Shown one piece after another: positions 1 to 11,715 of a stretch of DNA of 64,000 nt (within the stretch, counting starts at the first letter, position 1; the number at the start of each line of letters is the position of its first letter). Position numbers and translations under genes: made by a program. Under the pieces are notes generated by a model. That model did not search any database. It saw only the letters and a program-made list of their open reading frames with translations, and had not been told where the DNA came from. This DNA is from Orobanche coerulescens (Eukaryota; Streptophyta; Magnoliopsida; Lamiales; Orobanchaceae), in assembly GCA_033398695.1 (NCBI GenBank), contig CM065802.1, positions 79,842,096-79,906,095 of the forward strand, given 5' to 3'.

Positions 1-187
1 ATAGTGAACTTACATTCTATTTCTTTTAAGACAACTTTTTTACATATGCTTGTTCGGTGCTGGTCGTTTCGGTGAACTTGCTCTATTTTTTTAAGACAAC
101 TTCATTCTATATTTATGCAGCCATTATATTGTTCCTATGTATATTCCTAGTACTATATTAGTATTATTCTTTTAGCAGATAGAACCA

Positions 188-3100
188 ATGATGGCAAAAT
201 ATACTAAGAGCGACAATCCCAAGCCTACAAAATTTATAGCCCCTGGAAAATTAGCTCGTGCATGTGGTCAAAGAACACTAAAGTCCACTAGAGATTCTCA
301 AGGTAATGTTATGTTTTCTTAGTATTCTGTTTTTTTGTTACGTAATATTGACATTTTGGGTCTCCTTTTCCCCCGTTCCCTCCTAAAACATAATGTTAAA
401 ACACGTCTCATGTTCTAATTCATTAGTGCACACAAACACAAGTCAAAATATGAGGAAGTGGAATGAGGAGCAAGAATATGACTATGCAAACAATCACAAA
501 AATGGTAAACCTCTAACTATGCATACACATTAATTTTTAGGACATTCTATATGAAAACATTATTATTTAATTGTAACAAATTGCTTTCTTTCCTTCCTAA
601 AGGTGGAGTTCAAGCTCATACGCTTATTGTGCATTATGGTAAAGACGAACGGAAAGAAAATGATTTTACTGAAGATAGTTCTTTTTTGGATATCTTGAGC
701 ATTTGTAGAAAGTTCATTGACATTTACTCGATTGGTTTCAAAGTCACGTACGGAGATGGCAAGCCATTGAGGAATGATAAAGATTTACTGGCTATGATGA
801 AAGAACATGAAGGTGTAGAGCGAATTCACATCTATCTAGATGTGGATGAAACAAGACATCCATTATTCTTCAAATTGCCAGAAGAGCATCCATCACTTAG
901 TGAACCACGGAATGCTGAAACAAGAAAATATGTTGAAGGCAAGTGATTTACGTATATTTGAATGAAGTGTGTTATAAATTTTGTTGTAATTCATAATTTA
1001 GTATTAATAATAGGCTTTTCATAATCAACCTAAGTAGTTGGATTCGACATAGAAAATTTATGTTTCACTTAGAAAATTTATATTTCAACATGTATAGATT
1101 CAACATATCAAATGAAGGATAAGAAGCATGGAAAAAATAGAACCAACTCTGTACCAACTTTTGATGTGAATTCAGTTGATGATGTTTCTTCCGATGTTGG
1201 TATTGAAGTTGAAATTACAACTGAATCAGGTAACCTAACCTAACATTCTCTCTGTATTTTGATGTTAATGCATGTTAACTCTCGAAACAAACTGATCTCA
1301 ACATGTACTCTTGTTACATAGCCTCAAATAAAAGAAAGAGAGTTAGAGGACCTACTTTTATGCCCAAAGTTTGGGGACAGCCAATTGGTGAGCTGAAACA
1401 GGTTGCATTTAATGACTTGGGACAACCAAACGATGAAGAAAATTCATGTACTTTGGCTCATTTCTTGGGTACAATTGCTAGAAATGGTAGATACTATCCT
1501 CTTTACTATACTGATTGGAGAAAAATGCCTTATTCCTACAAGGATGACATGTTAAAGATCGTCAAGGTTTTAAATTTTTTATTATAGTATATTTTTCTAC
1601 TTGCATAATTTCTTTAAAGATATAATTTTTCTACAAAGCTGATATGTTTTATTAACTCATATTTTTTGTAGGCAAAATTTAACCTTCCAGTAGGAAATGA
1701 ACCTTACATTGTAAAGTCAATCAATAAGAAATGGAAAAGTTAGAAAAACTTGTGAAGACAAAGAACTTTAACCCTAATGTACCTATTGTCGGTCAAGTTT
1801 CAAACAGCCCGATAGGGTAGAAGATGAGCAGTTGAATGCCTTAATTGCAAATTGGATGTGTGACAAAACAAAGGTACAGAGCATATATTTTTATTATAAG
1901 TCTAACCAATTTGATTATCATTATCATATTTTCTTTATTAAATTATTTTATGTTTTTTTCAATTCACTTAGGCGATTAGTGAAAAGAACAGACAAACACG
2001 TGCTGATTTGAAATTACATCATCGCATGGGCAAGAAGAGCTATGCGTTAGTGAGGGAAACTTGGGTAAATTTTCTTTCAAAGTAATATATATTTCTTCAA
2101 AGTAAACTTGAGTGAATTTTTTTCTTCAATTTATGCATCATTTTATATCTAACACGTGCAGAACAAGAAGAACGGAAGATATCCTACTAGAGCTGAATTG
2201 TTTAAAGAATGTTATTTTATAGAGGACGATCCAAATATAAATTTTGTCATAAAGGAAGCCGTTGTGAGTTAATTTATTTTACTTTATTCAACTTGTGAAA
2301 TTTGTTGATCACTTAATAATATATTATGGTTATAGAATCAGATGGAACAACTAGAAGAACTTCAAGATGAAGAGGAACTTGAACCTGGGAACTCAAATGA
2401 TATCGATTCCTATCCCAAATCAAATGACTCATTTGCAAAGGTAATGGGGAAAGAAAAAATGGATATGTGCGTATGGTTGGTTTGGGAGTTAGTCAATCTG
2501 ATGTATGCGGGCCACTTCCAAGTCGTGATGCAAGTTACAGACTTGCCATGGAGTAAAAAGAGAAATACGAGGCTCTAGCAGCTGCACGAGAGTCTAAACA
2601 CAATAATGCTCCATTATCATCTTCAAATAATCAACGATCATCAGCATCAGCTTCACGCTCAAGGCAATTTCGGGTAAAAAACATATATTCTATTGATTAA
2701 TATATTTAATATGTGAATGAAGGTCTTAAAAAGATAGCTACTCAATGTTATACAGGTGCATTCTAGAGTTGTTTTAAAGAGTTTGGAGGATATAAATGAA
2801 ATTATTGCAAGTGGCTTTGTTAGTGATATGAATTCTATAAGAGTAAATGGTGAAGAGTTGGGATCTGGGTGGTGCGAGATAAGCTGTTCAATGTCAATTT
2901 AGAAATGATGTATGCTTGCTTAAACCTTACGATCACATACAAACGATAGGAGACTCTCTTGGAGCACCTGTTGCGTGGCCTCTATCTTTGGTATGTACAA
3001 ACAAGTTTCCTTTTAATACTCGACTTTATTAGAAATGCATTTGTTCTGCTTTTTTATGTAAGAACTTGGAAAATATTTATGTACTGTACTCCACCTTTAT

Positions 3101-3660
3101 GTAAGAAAATATTGGAAAATGTTGATGTCTTTGTCTTGTAAGAACTTGGAAATGCATTCTGTTTTTTTATGTAAGAATTTGGAAAATGTTAGATGTACTG
3201 TACTCCACCTTTATGTTAGAAAATATTGGAAAATGTTGATGTATTGTACTGTAAGAACTTGGAAATGCAGATTCTGTTCTGTTTTTTTTTATGTAAGAAC
3301 TTGGAAAATGTTGTATTGCACCCCACCTTTATGTAAGAAAATATTGGAAAATGCTGATGTACTGTACTATAAGTCGGTTCCTGCTGAATGAAACTCCTAA
3401 AGCCAACTCACCCAACTGACCTTCCCAGAAAAATTCATACTCTGTTGAATCTTCTGTTTGTGTTCTTGCGCCTGCTTGCCTTGATTCTCTAGTTTATTAG
3501 AACTAAATCTTGAGATGAAATTGGCATAGAAAATTGACTCAAGAACTTGGAAATGCAACTTATGTTTTGTACTTCACCTTTTGATACTTTATGTTGATTT
3601 AACAATTGACTAAAAATATTTTTTTACATACAGGTTGCTTTGGAAGAAAGTGAAGATTGA
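188..3660 (+). pseudogene. CACTA second gene (Transposase_24 / TNPA-like), decayed multi-exon
   Basis: Plant CACTA elements carry, besides the TNP2 transposase, a second gene whose product is thought to bind the subterminal repeats. Likely exons by GT-AG signals and reading frame are 188-302, 425-503, 602-943, about 1100-1230, 1321-1568, 1672-1874, 1972-2064, 2161-2262, 2336-2674, 2757 onward, and a last exon ending with TGA at 3660. Recognisable blocks are RGPTFMPKVWG and LGTIARNGRYYPL (1340-1500), then a stretch with RADLKLHHRMGKKSYA (1995-2045) and NGRYPTRAELFKE (2170-2210), the usual order in the Ptta/En/Spm plant transposase family. The exon at 1672-1874 has a frameshift and stops, and several exons end short, so the gene is probably dead. 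Exon borders are inferred. Confidence 0.75.
3028..3370. repeat. Three tandem copies of a ~110-120 bp unit in CACTA intron
   Basis: Three consecutive copies of a unit carry the phrases atgtaagaacttggaaaat, actccacctttatgt and gaaaatattggaaaatg. The copies differ by small substitutions and T-run length. The array sits in the last intron of the second CACTA gene, just before its final exon. The short open frames seen here come from the repeat and are not genes. Confidence 0.85.
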
Positions 3661-4029
3661 TGCAACATATATGTGATTGGCAGAGGCTAGAGAAATCGTA
3701 TATTAGTGGGAATTTTACGTTTTGTTTCCAATATTAATATTTTATTGGGAGGACTTGGATGAAAATGCTAATTGCTACAACATGTGGTTTTTTTTGGTAT
3801 TTTTGGAGATGAACTCATATCCAGCATATGATATTTTCTGTTGACTTTAGTATATATCTTGGTTTTGTATGGTGGAGAAAGAAATTTTGTCGTATTGGTT
3901 GGCATTTCATGAATGTAAACAAATTTGTTTTTGTTTTGTTGAATCATGAATTAGATGAATATTTATTGCCCTTGACAATGAATTTTTAGTTTGTTGATTG
4001 TGCACAGCTTGATTATATATATATATATA

Positions 4030-4431
4030 TAAAGACTTTTGCAACACTTATTTGCGTGTAATGAAACCTGCGCTTGTGACACTTATCTGTGTCTAATAGA
4101 TTTGTTCTTGCAACAGTTATGTGTGTCTTATAGAAACTATTGCAGATACAATTACGCGTCCCAAAATAAAATGTAAGGACATTTATTTGTGTCTAGTGAA
4201 ACTATTCAAACATCTATAAGTGTCTCAAAAAAAAATATAGGGACATTTAATTATGTTATATAAATCATTAAATGACATATACAAGTGTCAAATAATATTA
4301 TATTTAGGAACACTTTAAATGTCTCAAACAAGTGTCTCAAAACTTAACGCGACCCCTTATCTAGCAACACTTGCATAAGCGTCCCAAAATTCAAAAGTGT
4401 CCCAACATGTAGATATTGGGACACTCTGGCA
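4030..4431. repeat. CACTA subterminal repeat block (3' end)
   Basis: About 400 bp with many direct and inverted copies of a core resembling gacacttatttgtgtc or its complement (gtgtctcaaa, gtcccaa). In En/Spm such repeats are the binding sites of the TNPA-type protein and are needed in cis for transposition. The same core recurs at 59005-59240, just inside the other terminus. A short (TA)n run lies immediately upstream at about 4014-4031. Confidence 0.8.
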
Positions 4432-4463
4432 TGTCCCAATATCCCATTTTTGTTGTAGTATCA
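4432..4463. repeat. CACTA 3' terminal inverted repeat and target duplication tca
   Basis: The 29 bp at 4432-4460 are the inverted counterpart of 58973-59001. The final base is A where CACTA elements have G. The next three bases, tca (4461-4463), equal the three bases before the other terminus (58970-58972), the 3 bp target-site duplication usual for CACTA elements. Confidence 0.8.
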
Positions 4464-5038
4464 TTTCAAAACTTGATTGGTTTCATCCCCACCACGTTTT
4501 CTAGTCATAGTATTCACAACTACTTTGTTGCTGAGATTTAGATGATACAATCCATTTAACAATGTAGCTGTACCCACTAGTTTATTTCTGAAATAAATTT
4601 TGCAGGAACCATCACCAATGAAAAATGAAAAGCCTTTTTGGTCCATGACCGGAATCGATACAATGTTTTTGTGCCCCTTGGGCAAAACAAGTACATATTC
4701 TAAAGTCAAAACAAAGCCGGATTCTAAACCCAAAAGAAGTGATCCTATGTCGGTCGCCTCGACACTATGCCCGCTTCCAACTGTGATCATAACTTCTCCA
4801 GCTCCAAGCTTCCTACTTTGTTCCAGATCCTGATTCACGGTACAAATATGAGAATCGCACCGTAATCCGATTCAGAAGTAGAAAATACAGTTGCAGAACA
4901 ATTTATTTCCAAAACTAAAAGTTCTGTACCTGAAATGCCATGAAGAATCGGACAGTCTCTAGCCCAGTGGCCCAGCTCACCGCACTTGAGATAGGCATCC
5001 TTCTTCTTCTTGTTCTTCGGAACTGTCGGGGCCTTGCC
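4461..5038 (-). pseudogene. Copia-1 gag zinc knuckle, protease and start of pre-integrase domain (fragment)
   Basis: Read on the minus strand from 5038, a Lys-rich stretch leads to a zinc knuckle with CGELGHWARDC, in which the first cysteine of the CCHC motif is replaced by tyrosine (TAT for TGT). After a degenerate stretch with stops near 4840, a frame of about 125 codons (4838-4461) holds the region typical after the copia protease: GSGHSVEATDIGS, an IVSIPVMDQKG block, and a segment ending at the GAG_pre-integrase domain. The last codon before the CACTA border is TGA, at the place where this family has the conserved Trp. The frame then resumes at 58972. Confidence 0.85.
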
Positions 5039-7159
5039 TGTAATATCCAGATTTATTACTGTGTATTTTACCTGTATTCGAACCCTGTATTATTCGGAAT
5101 TGTGATCTTGATTATTGGAGTATGATATTTCTTGCATCGATATCTTTGTACACAAGTATAGCAACATGCAATTTTTCTCATGCAAACTCGTGATAGCGCA
5201 CGCTAAGAATGTAGCTTAACGCGCGCTATCGGCTACTACTAGCGCACGCTACGTATGTAGGAGTTGTGTGCGCTAGACACTGAATTATTGAGCTGGGAGG
5301 CTAGCACATGCGCCAGCCGGGCATGGGTCCAGATAAGATTCTCGCGGACGAACCTGGACAGATTTGGAGTCAACGCTTATTAGCGTGCGCTAAGTATGTG
5401 TTGTAGCGTGCGCTAATTAGCTAAAGTGCAAAATATTATAAATGAGACAACAACCCGTTTTGGCTTACATTTCCTTCGTCCATTCTTCATTCTTGAGAGG
5501 CCAGAGGGCTATAATTATCCTCCTAACACACTTAGAGCATATCTACGTGATCCTTGAATATTGGATATCACTTATGAGTAATCATTGAAGAGAAGTAACA
5601 CCTTGGAGTGGCATATAACCAACCGGAGTCGGATTCTACCTTGCGGTTCAGTAATTTCGTCATATTAAGGTATGCTCAATCTATCTCCAGCCTTAGATTT
5701 GGATTCTAAGAAATTAGATGATCATGCTAACGAGATATTGAATTTCATTAGTGAATTATTCAACTAACATCATGTTTAGAAGTTGGGAACGTCTATGCTT
5801 AAGATATTATCGTTGGAACCTTGTAGTTGGAATCCTAATACTTTAATTGATGAGAGAAACATTCTGAAGATGACTATCCGTATGATTTATGTTAGCTTAG
5901 TGACCATAAATTGGAGGTGGTATTATTTTCGGTTATAAGGACCTAAGGGAAGAATCATCTTAGGAAATATTCTTTCATATAAGTTGGAGTTGTTAAATCA
6001 CCTCAAGATGAAGTCTGAATGTGTATAATGATAGTAAAATCTAATGCACCAACCGGAGATCACCGAACTTCGCATGAAAATTGTAATCATAATGGAATAT
6101 GGTTTCATAATAGTATACATATTCTTGAATCCGAAGTTGTTGTTATCCGTAAGACCATTCGTAACCGTATGAACATGATATTCATGGAGGTAACATGAAT
6201 TAACACTGAAGATTTCATTTGGTTTGATCATGTCGAGATCAGTCTACTGCCCAGTAGTAAACTGCCATGCACAGTTAGCGCACGCTAAGCTATGTAGATT
6301 AACGTGCGCTATCGAGCATGAGTTAACGTACGCTATGTTTGGTACGTAACATACGTTAGGCCATCAGACGAGTCAGTCGGCTGATCAGTGAAGTACTGAC
6401 CATGCATAGTTAGCATACGCTAGGCTTTGTTGTTTGCGTGCGCTATCGAGCAGACTTAACGCATGCTACACAGAGTACTTAGCGTGCGCTAAGAAGTTCA
6501 GGTAGATTACATTTTATGAGCTTTTGGCCGTAAATCGAATTGTTAGACATTCGTACGATGTGAGATAAATTCTATATTATTTCTTTTGTTAAGGTTCGAG
6601 CTTGTTACGTGTTTGATTGAGGGGGGCGACCTTCGAGTGTTCGTTTTCGTGGAAGTATTGTTCTTGTCTTCGAATCGAGGCAAGTACCTTATTTGTTTTA
6701 TGTATTGATGTTATACATATTATCGTGCATGTATGTCGTTGTTGTATATCCACCTCGTGTTGGTCCGACGGGATCATCGGGGGATCTATGCTAGTGTGCG
6801 CTGGATCATCGGACGGGTTTTTCCACCACGGGTTGGTCTGACGGGATCATCGTGGGTTCTAGGCAGTGAACGCTGGATCGTCGGAATTACCATGTGTATG
6901 TTATAATATCTTGTTGTGATTATCAGTTGTGTATTTCATTTATGAGTTTCTCGTAGAAGAAGACTCGTTGGTATTTTTGTCGTTTACGTTATTATTCTTC
7001 GTGAGATATGAATAATATGTTGTGGTACTTGTACTAGCATCGTTGTGCTAACCCCTTCGGGGGTGAACATTTGTTTATGTTCAGGATCCAGGAGAGCGGG
7101 GAAACAACCACTGGAGTTGCATGATGACGAGGGTGCAGAGTGATGTTCCGGTCGGGTTT
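5039..7159 (+). repeat. Gypsy-1 5' LTR, first segment
   Basis: First 2121 bp of the 5' LTR, starting TGTAATATCC. It ends at the TRgag-1 insertion, and the rest continues at 15884-16139. It matches 21063-23180 closely, and most differences are C/T or G/A transitions. It contains many copies of an imperfect palindrome around TAGCGTGCGCTA, clustered at 5195-5280, 5380-5425 and 6275-6500. Confidence 0.93.
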
Positions 7160-10026
7160 TGTAACATCCCCAAAACCATATGGGAATATTACACGCCGTA
7201 GACCCTTTCCACAAGGATCTACCAGGCTAAACATCCATAAACAACCAAATGCTTGCCCGACCAGGGTCAAACAATAAAATGATACGGACCGATATGGTCA
7301 CCTACACGTGAATACACGGACCGATGAGGTCACACAACCCAATCGATAAAACTGACTTAAATAACATTACCCACACGAGGGTGAAATACAATACAAATGG
7401 AAGGCGAAATCAACTCGACAACACAACAAAGATCAAAATAACTCTCGACTCATGATTAGTATCGCGACTCGTCATCCTCTTGTGCCAATCCTGTGTTGCT
7501 CCCCTGAATCTGCATGTACACGGGCAAAGCAGACATCCACCCCGATTACTCGGGGTTAGTAAACTCCACTGTTTTACTAGTGCAAGTATCAAATCATACG
7601 AAATGTAACATGCAATTAATAATCGTGATCAAATATAATAATCAAGTATCAAATATTCTCGGAGGTTTTCACAAGAGAAGATAAGCTATGAAGCATTCGA
7701 AAATAAGATTATCATCTCGGGAATTTTAGAATTTCAAAACTTTAAGACCTCAAGTCTGATTCACAAAACCTTTCGAAAAACTTAAGGGCCTTAACCCAAA
7801 ACTTGTTTCATAATTCAACGATTTACAATACCTAAACATTTCCATAAATCTCGTGGGGCTCGGCCCAACATTCTTTCTTAAAACTTTTCCTTTAAAAACT
7901 TTGATTTGAAAAGTATCATGCTCATGACACCGTGATCCAGCATCACGTGTCTCCGTAGGTTCAACAACCCGCACGGACTACATCACGCATAATTAAACAA
8001 ACATAATCAATTCCGACACCGTGATCCATCACGTGTCTCCGTAGGTTCAACAACCCACACGGACTATTAACCAAACATAACCAATTCGACACCGTGATCC
8101 ACATCACGTGTCTCCGTAGGCATAACAACCCGCACGGACTATATCAATCACAACAATCACACACACACCGACACCGTAGTCCACCGCCACGTGTCACCGT
8201 AAGCCCCGTCGAGCTCACCCGGTTGGGGCACCGTGTCCGAAACTCATGGTCCACCGCCATGCGTTATCGTAGGCCTCGTCGGACCGGCCGCGATTGGACC
8301 TCGGCACCTCACTAAGTTCGATCCCGTAGTCCACCGCCACGAATCCTCGTAGGTTCGTCGAACCAACACGAGTGAACTTAGCGGTCACACACATATTCAC
8401 ATTCACATTACATACTACAATGAGCACAGTTAATCAATCACCTTGATCACCACAAAATCGTACATTGCGCACATAACACAACCTCGACACTCGCAACAAC
8501 TATCATCAATCAACGACATTTAACCAACATAACACACATTCGGTACACAATACATTGTACAACCAAGTGTACAACCATCCCATATGTACGTCGCATTCCC
8601 TGCACAAATGGCACAACGCCTAACACGTATACGATATGACACTATTATCACAAAGCCTTCAAATTGCGGAAAACACAACCAACTCAAACGGAACATATTC
8701 ACGAAGGCAAGAAAAGTCATCATACATCTCATACGTAATTACTAGTCAAGATACAAGTCGTATAGTAAGATACTTGCCTTAATAACCGCTACCAAACGCT
8801 CCGAAGAACACGGTTCGATCGGGAAGCTCGAACCCCAAAGAAGGCAACGAACGGAAGGGTTCCGACTCGAGTTCTTCACAAGAATTCGTTCCTAAGTCAC
8901 AACGATATCAATTCAATCACAATTCTACGAAAACGTATGGAACTTCCCAAGTTCTACCCATTGAAGCATTTTATCGGACACTTTGAAGGCGTAGTCCAAT
9001 TCAATCGATTATTCAAAGAAATACTCAAATCCGTTCCACAAAACTTCAAGGGTATTGAATGATTACGAGTTTAAAATCAAGTTTCATCGAATCAATCAAA
9101 ACAAAGAAAATCGGCCAAAACACCAAGAAACCCCAAGAACATCCAAAACCAAAAGTTTAGGTGTTCTTACCTTCGATCCGGTGGAAGATGATGTTAATCC
9201 ATGATTCCAACTTCCAAAACATGTTGTTATAAGTTGATTCTACTCAAAACCATCGATCTATGGTGAAAAATCGCGGAAGGAACGAAGAAAAGTGGAAAAT
9301 GCGGATATGACTCGGTCCAGGCCTTAAATAGCCGGACAACTGCCGGACGCTTACGTACGTAATCGGGCCCTTACGTGCGTAATCGGCCATGACCAGTCTG
9401 CCCGGAAATGCCGGCATCGTTACGTGCGTAACCGGCCGAGGCTTACGTGCGTAACCGGCCTTACGTGCGTAACGGCCGAGCACTCTGCGGCCGTAACTCG
9501 GCTGGGCAAGCTGTCCGCCATGACTCGGCCGGGCCAACTCGACGGCGAACGACCCCGAAACACGAACCTGAGTACGAATCGAAGATACGGTTACGAAGTA
9601 CTCGCAAAGACGAATCCGAGCACTAAGAGAACACACGATTCCGACCACCCGAAGGCTCGAAATTCGACAACGGAAAGTAATTACCCCAAACTTTGGGAAA
9701 TTACGAAAATGGCCCAAAACGCCCGAAAATCACGATACGTGATCGAAACACCAAGACAAAGCTCTCAACATGAATAATAACATTAATTGAACTTACGAGA
9801 AAGTCGAAACAACAGTTTCGGACGAGATTCGCGAGAATCGAACTCAAGTGCGGAAAAGTCGTTTAAGAACACGGAACTCAACAAAACGATACCGAAACGA
9901 ACTCGGATGACAAAAAGTGCAGAATTAAATATTCTCCGAATGACGAAACGGTCAGAAGCGAGTTTTCGAAACGGACCTCCGCCGAAAAATGAAAATTACC
10001 GGAAATCCGAAATTGCGGATATTACA
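7160..10026 (-). repeat. TRgag-1 3' LTR (left copy)
   Basis: This LTR starts TGTAACATCC and ends ATTACA on the plus strand. It pairs with 13011-15878. Internal structure includes several copies of a ~60 bp unit (7927-8355) containing cacgtgtctccgtagg and cacggacta, and a cluster of TTACGTGCGTAA palindromes with ggcc spacers (9350-9480). Differences from its partner are mostly 1-3 base insertions or deletions near CG and CCG sites. Open frames inside it, including one of 157 codons on the minus strand, arise from the repeats and have no recognisable domain. Confidence 0.93.
7927..8355. repeat. Degenerate ~60 bp tandem units in TRgag-1 LTR
   Basis: About six successive units share gacaccgtgatccac, cacgtgtctccgtagg and cacggacta. 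The first three are the closest to one another, and the later ones (about 8170-8355) are more diverged, with gtccaccgcca instead. The same array occurs in the partner LTR at 13772-14215. Within each unit, short complementary stretches such as cacgtg could fold, but no function is known. Confidence 0.8.
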
Positions 10027-10063
10027 TTCTACCCTCCTTAAAAGAAGTTTCGTCCCGAAACTT
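10027..10063 (-). other. TRgag-1 polypurine tract and adjacent palindrome
   Basis: On the minus strand a purine-rich TAAGGAGGGTAGAA (10027-10040) lies directly before the 3' LTR and would prime plus-strand synthesis. Next to it is the palindrome AAGTTTCGGGACGAAACTT (10045-10063). The same palindrome and a similar polypurine tract precede the 3' LTR of Gypsy-1 (21026-21062). A partial duplicate of this junction occurs at 10443-10497. Confidence 0.75.
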
Positions 10064-10783
10064 AAAATAAGTAGGGAGAAGCAATATCCCAATAGGAAAC
10101 CTCAACGAGATACACAAGAAACGCGTAACTTTCGTCCATTGGCGAAACATTACAAGCAACGCGAAAGAATATCTGACGTGACAACATGCCACACGACAAC
10201 CATAACAACACCACCGGCAATAATTCAAAACAATAACGATCAATTAACGACGCATCACATACCACATCATATGCACACATTTAATCAAAGGAATGTACGC
10301 GACAACAAGTCGCACCCGACTAAAACGGCTATGCGATAGAAACAAATAGAGTATTACGATAGAAATCATTCCGATTCTCATCAACAAGAAAATGTCTGAC
10401 GTCAAAACCCAAACAATTCAAGATAACGGAAAACGAGAATACCGGATATTACATTCTATCCGATTAAAATTAAGTTTCGTTCCGAAACTTAAAATAAAAC
10501 ATCATGATAGAATAGAAACAAAACCAAAAAGTTCACGCAGCAAATATCAATCTCTACACGAATTACAGCACAAAGTACGATACACAACTACATCACTGGA
10601 CACCACCGGGCCCACCCCGAGTAGGAACGAAAACCAGATTCCCGAACATCCTCGCAACGGTCTCACAATGCACCGCTTGGTGCCCGATTGGCCGCACTTA
10701 AAACAATTAACCGGTGGCGAGCGACAATTCGTCTCGCATGGCCTACACGATTGCGATTAAAGCGAGTCTTCACACCGATCGTC

Positions 10784-11676
10784 TTACTCGCCTGGGGTAA
10801 GGTTCTTAGACTGGTCAACCAAACGAGGAGTGCTCCCAGAAGGAAACTGTGAAGCAACAGGCTCACGGATCTCACTTCTCTGGCCTCTTGAAAAGTTACT
10901 CGTGGTCTTCTGCCTCTTACCTCCTGAGCTACCCTCTGACATGGAAACAGCCATCTCGATGGCTAGAGCTCGATCCTGATAATCTTTCAAGGTGGTACAC
11001 ATGAGCGGAGCCATACTCTCACGGATATGGGGTTTCATGCGCATATTGAAGTATCGGACCTTGTCCGCTTCACTTCTCACTTGATCACGAACATAAGCCA
11101 GCTGTCGATTAAAATCGACTATCGCCTGGGATATCGACACATCCTGGGGCGTGGCCGAGAAAAACTCAACGATCCTGCGTTCACGAACAGGTAACGGGCA
11201 ATACTCTGCCTCCATGGCAGTCTTAAACTCAGCCCATGTAGGTGTACGATCTGCAGGCACTACACCGCCACCGATCTGCAGCCTTCTTTGTCAAGCAAGT
11301 CTTGAGCAATGGGTACCCTCTTCTCATCCGGACAAGCTACGGCATCAAATGTTGTCCCATTTGGAAGAGCCGACCTTCCCAACCTAGAGTCGAGATGAAC
11401 CCACAAAGCGGTATGCATCCTCATCACATCTCGTAACCACTTACTAGCCCCGTTATCCCCATCTGGGTTGTCATTCCGATGTACGGCCTGTTTAATCTGC
11501 ACTAACCGATCAACCACTCGACGAAGGATGTTGGCGGCACCAACGTCAACATTAACGCTAGTCGAATGTCCCGACCTGATCGAGCTGATCGGTACTCGGC
11601 AAGGAGGAGTCGCCCTCTCATGCTCCCGATCACGACCACGACTACGACCACGTCCTCGGCCACGACCTCTCGGCAT
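10784..11676 (-). pseudogene. TRgag-1 gag (frameshifted)
   Basis: Gag proteins form the virus-like particle in which reverse transcription occurs. The frame begins on the minus strand with an Arg/Gly-rich N-terminus (MPRGRGRGRGRSRGR, start at about 11676), passes a coiled region (ILRRVVDRLVQIKQAV), and shifts frame near 11262. The second part (11260-10784) contains the Retrotrans_gag core with EYCPLPVRERRIVEFF and CTTLKDYQDRALA. These match the gag of Gypsy-1 in order and wording (EAQYCPLPVREAKVREFF, CTTLRQYQDKALA). No zinc knuckle or pol follows, and the frame stops at 10784. It may originally have been intact and used with polymerase from an autonomous relative. Confidence 0.85.
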
Positions 11677-11715
11677 TACGAGCAGGCGACTAAACAGAAT
11701 AACGCAACCAAACAA

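Larger units (their letters stand above)
1..4460 (+). mobile_element. CACTA (En/Spm) transposon, 3' portion
   Basis: This is the 3' part of a class II CACTA element. It holds a multi-exon gene of the Transposase_24/TNPA type, then an AT-rich subterminal block full of short gggacactt-like repeats, and ends in a terminal inverted repeat whose last bases are TTGTTGTAGTA (canonical TAGTG with the last G changed to A). It is followed by tca, which matches the tca before the CACTA end at 58973. The 29 bp right end, reverse complemented, matches the left end at 58973-59001 with about three mismatches. The left boundary is not in this part of the window. The matching 5' portion with the TNP2 gene lies at 58973-63207 in the same orientation. 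Confidence in the class is high. Confidence 0.9.

Noticed and set aside
551..946. Stand-alone 131-codon host gene
   Set aside because: The part after codon 18 starts at a splice acceptor and belongs to the multi-exon CACTA gene. The ATG lies in the intron.
5195..5430. CRISPR-like spacing of short repeats
   Set aside because: The boxes are palindromic, irregularly spaced and inside an LTR of a plant retrotransposon. There is no leader or cas gene.
9244..9717. Open frame of 157 codons on the minus strand in the TRgag-1 LTR
   Set aside because: It is generated by the TTACGTGCGTAA repeats (recurrent YARK words), is broken in the partner LTR, and has no family similarity.
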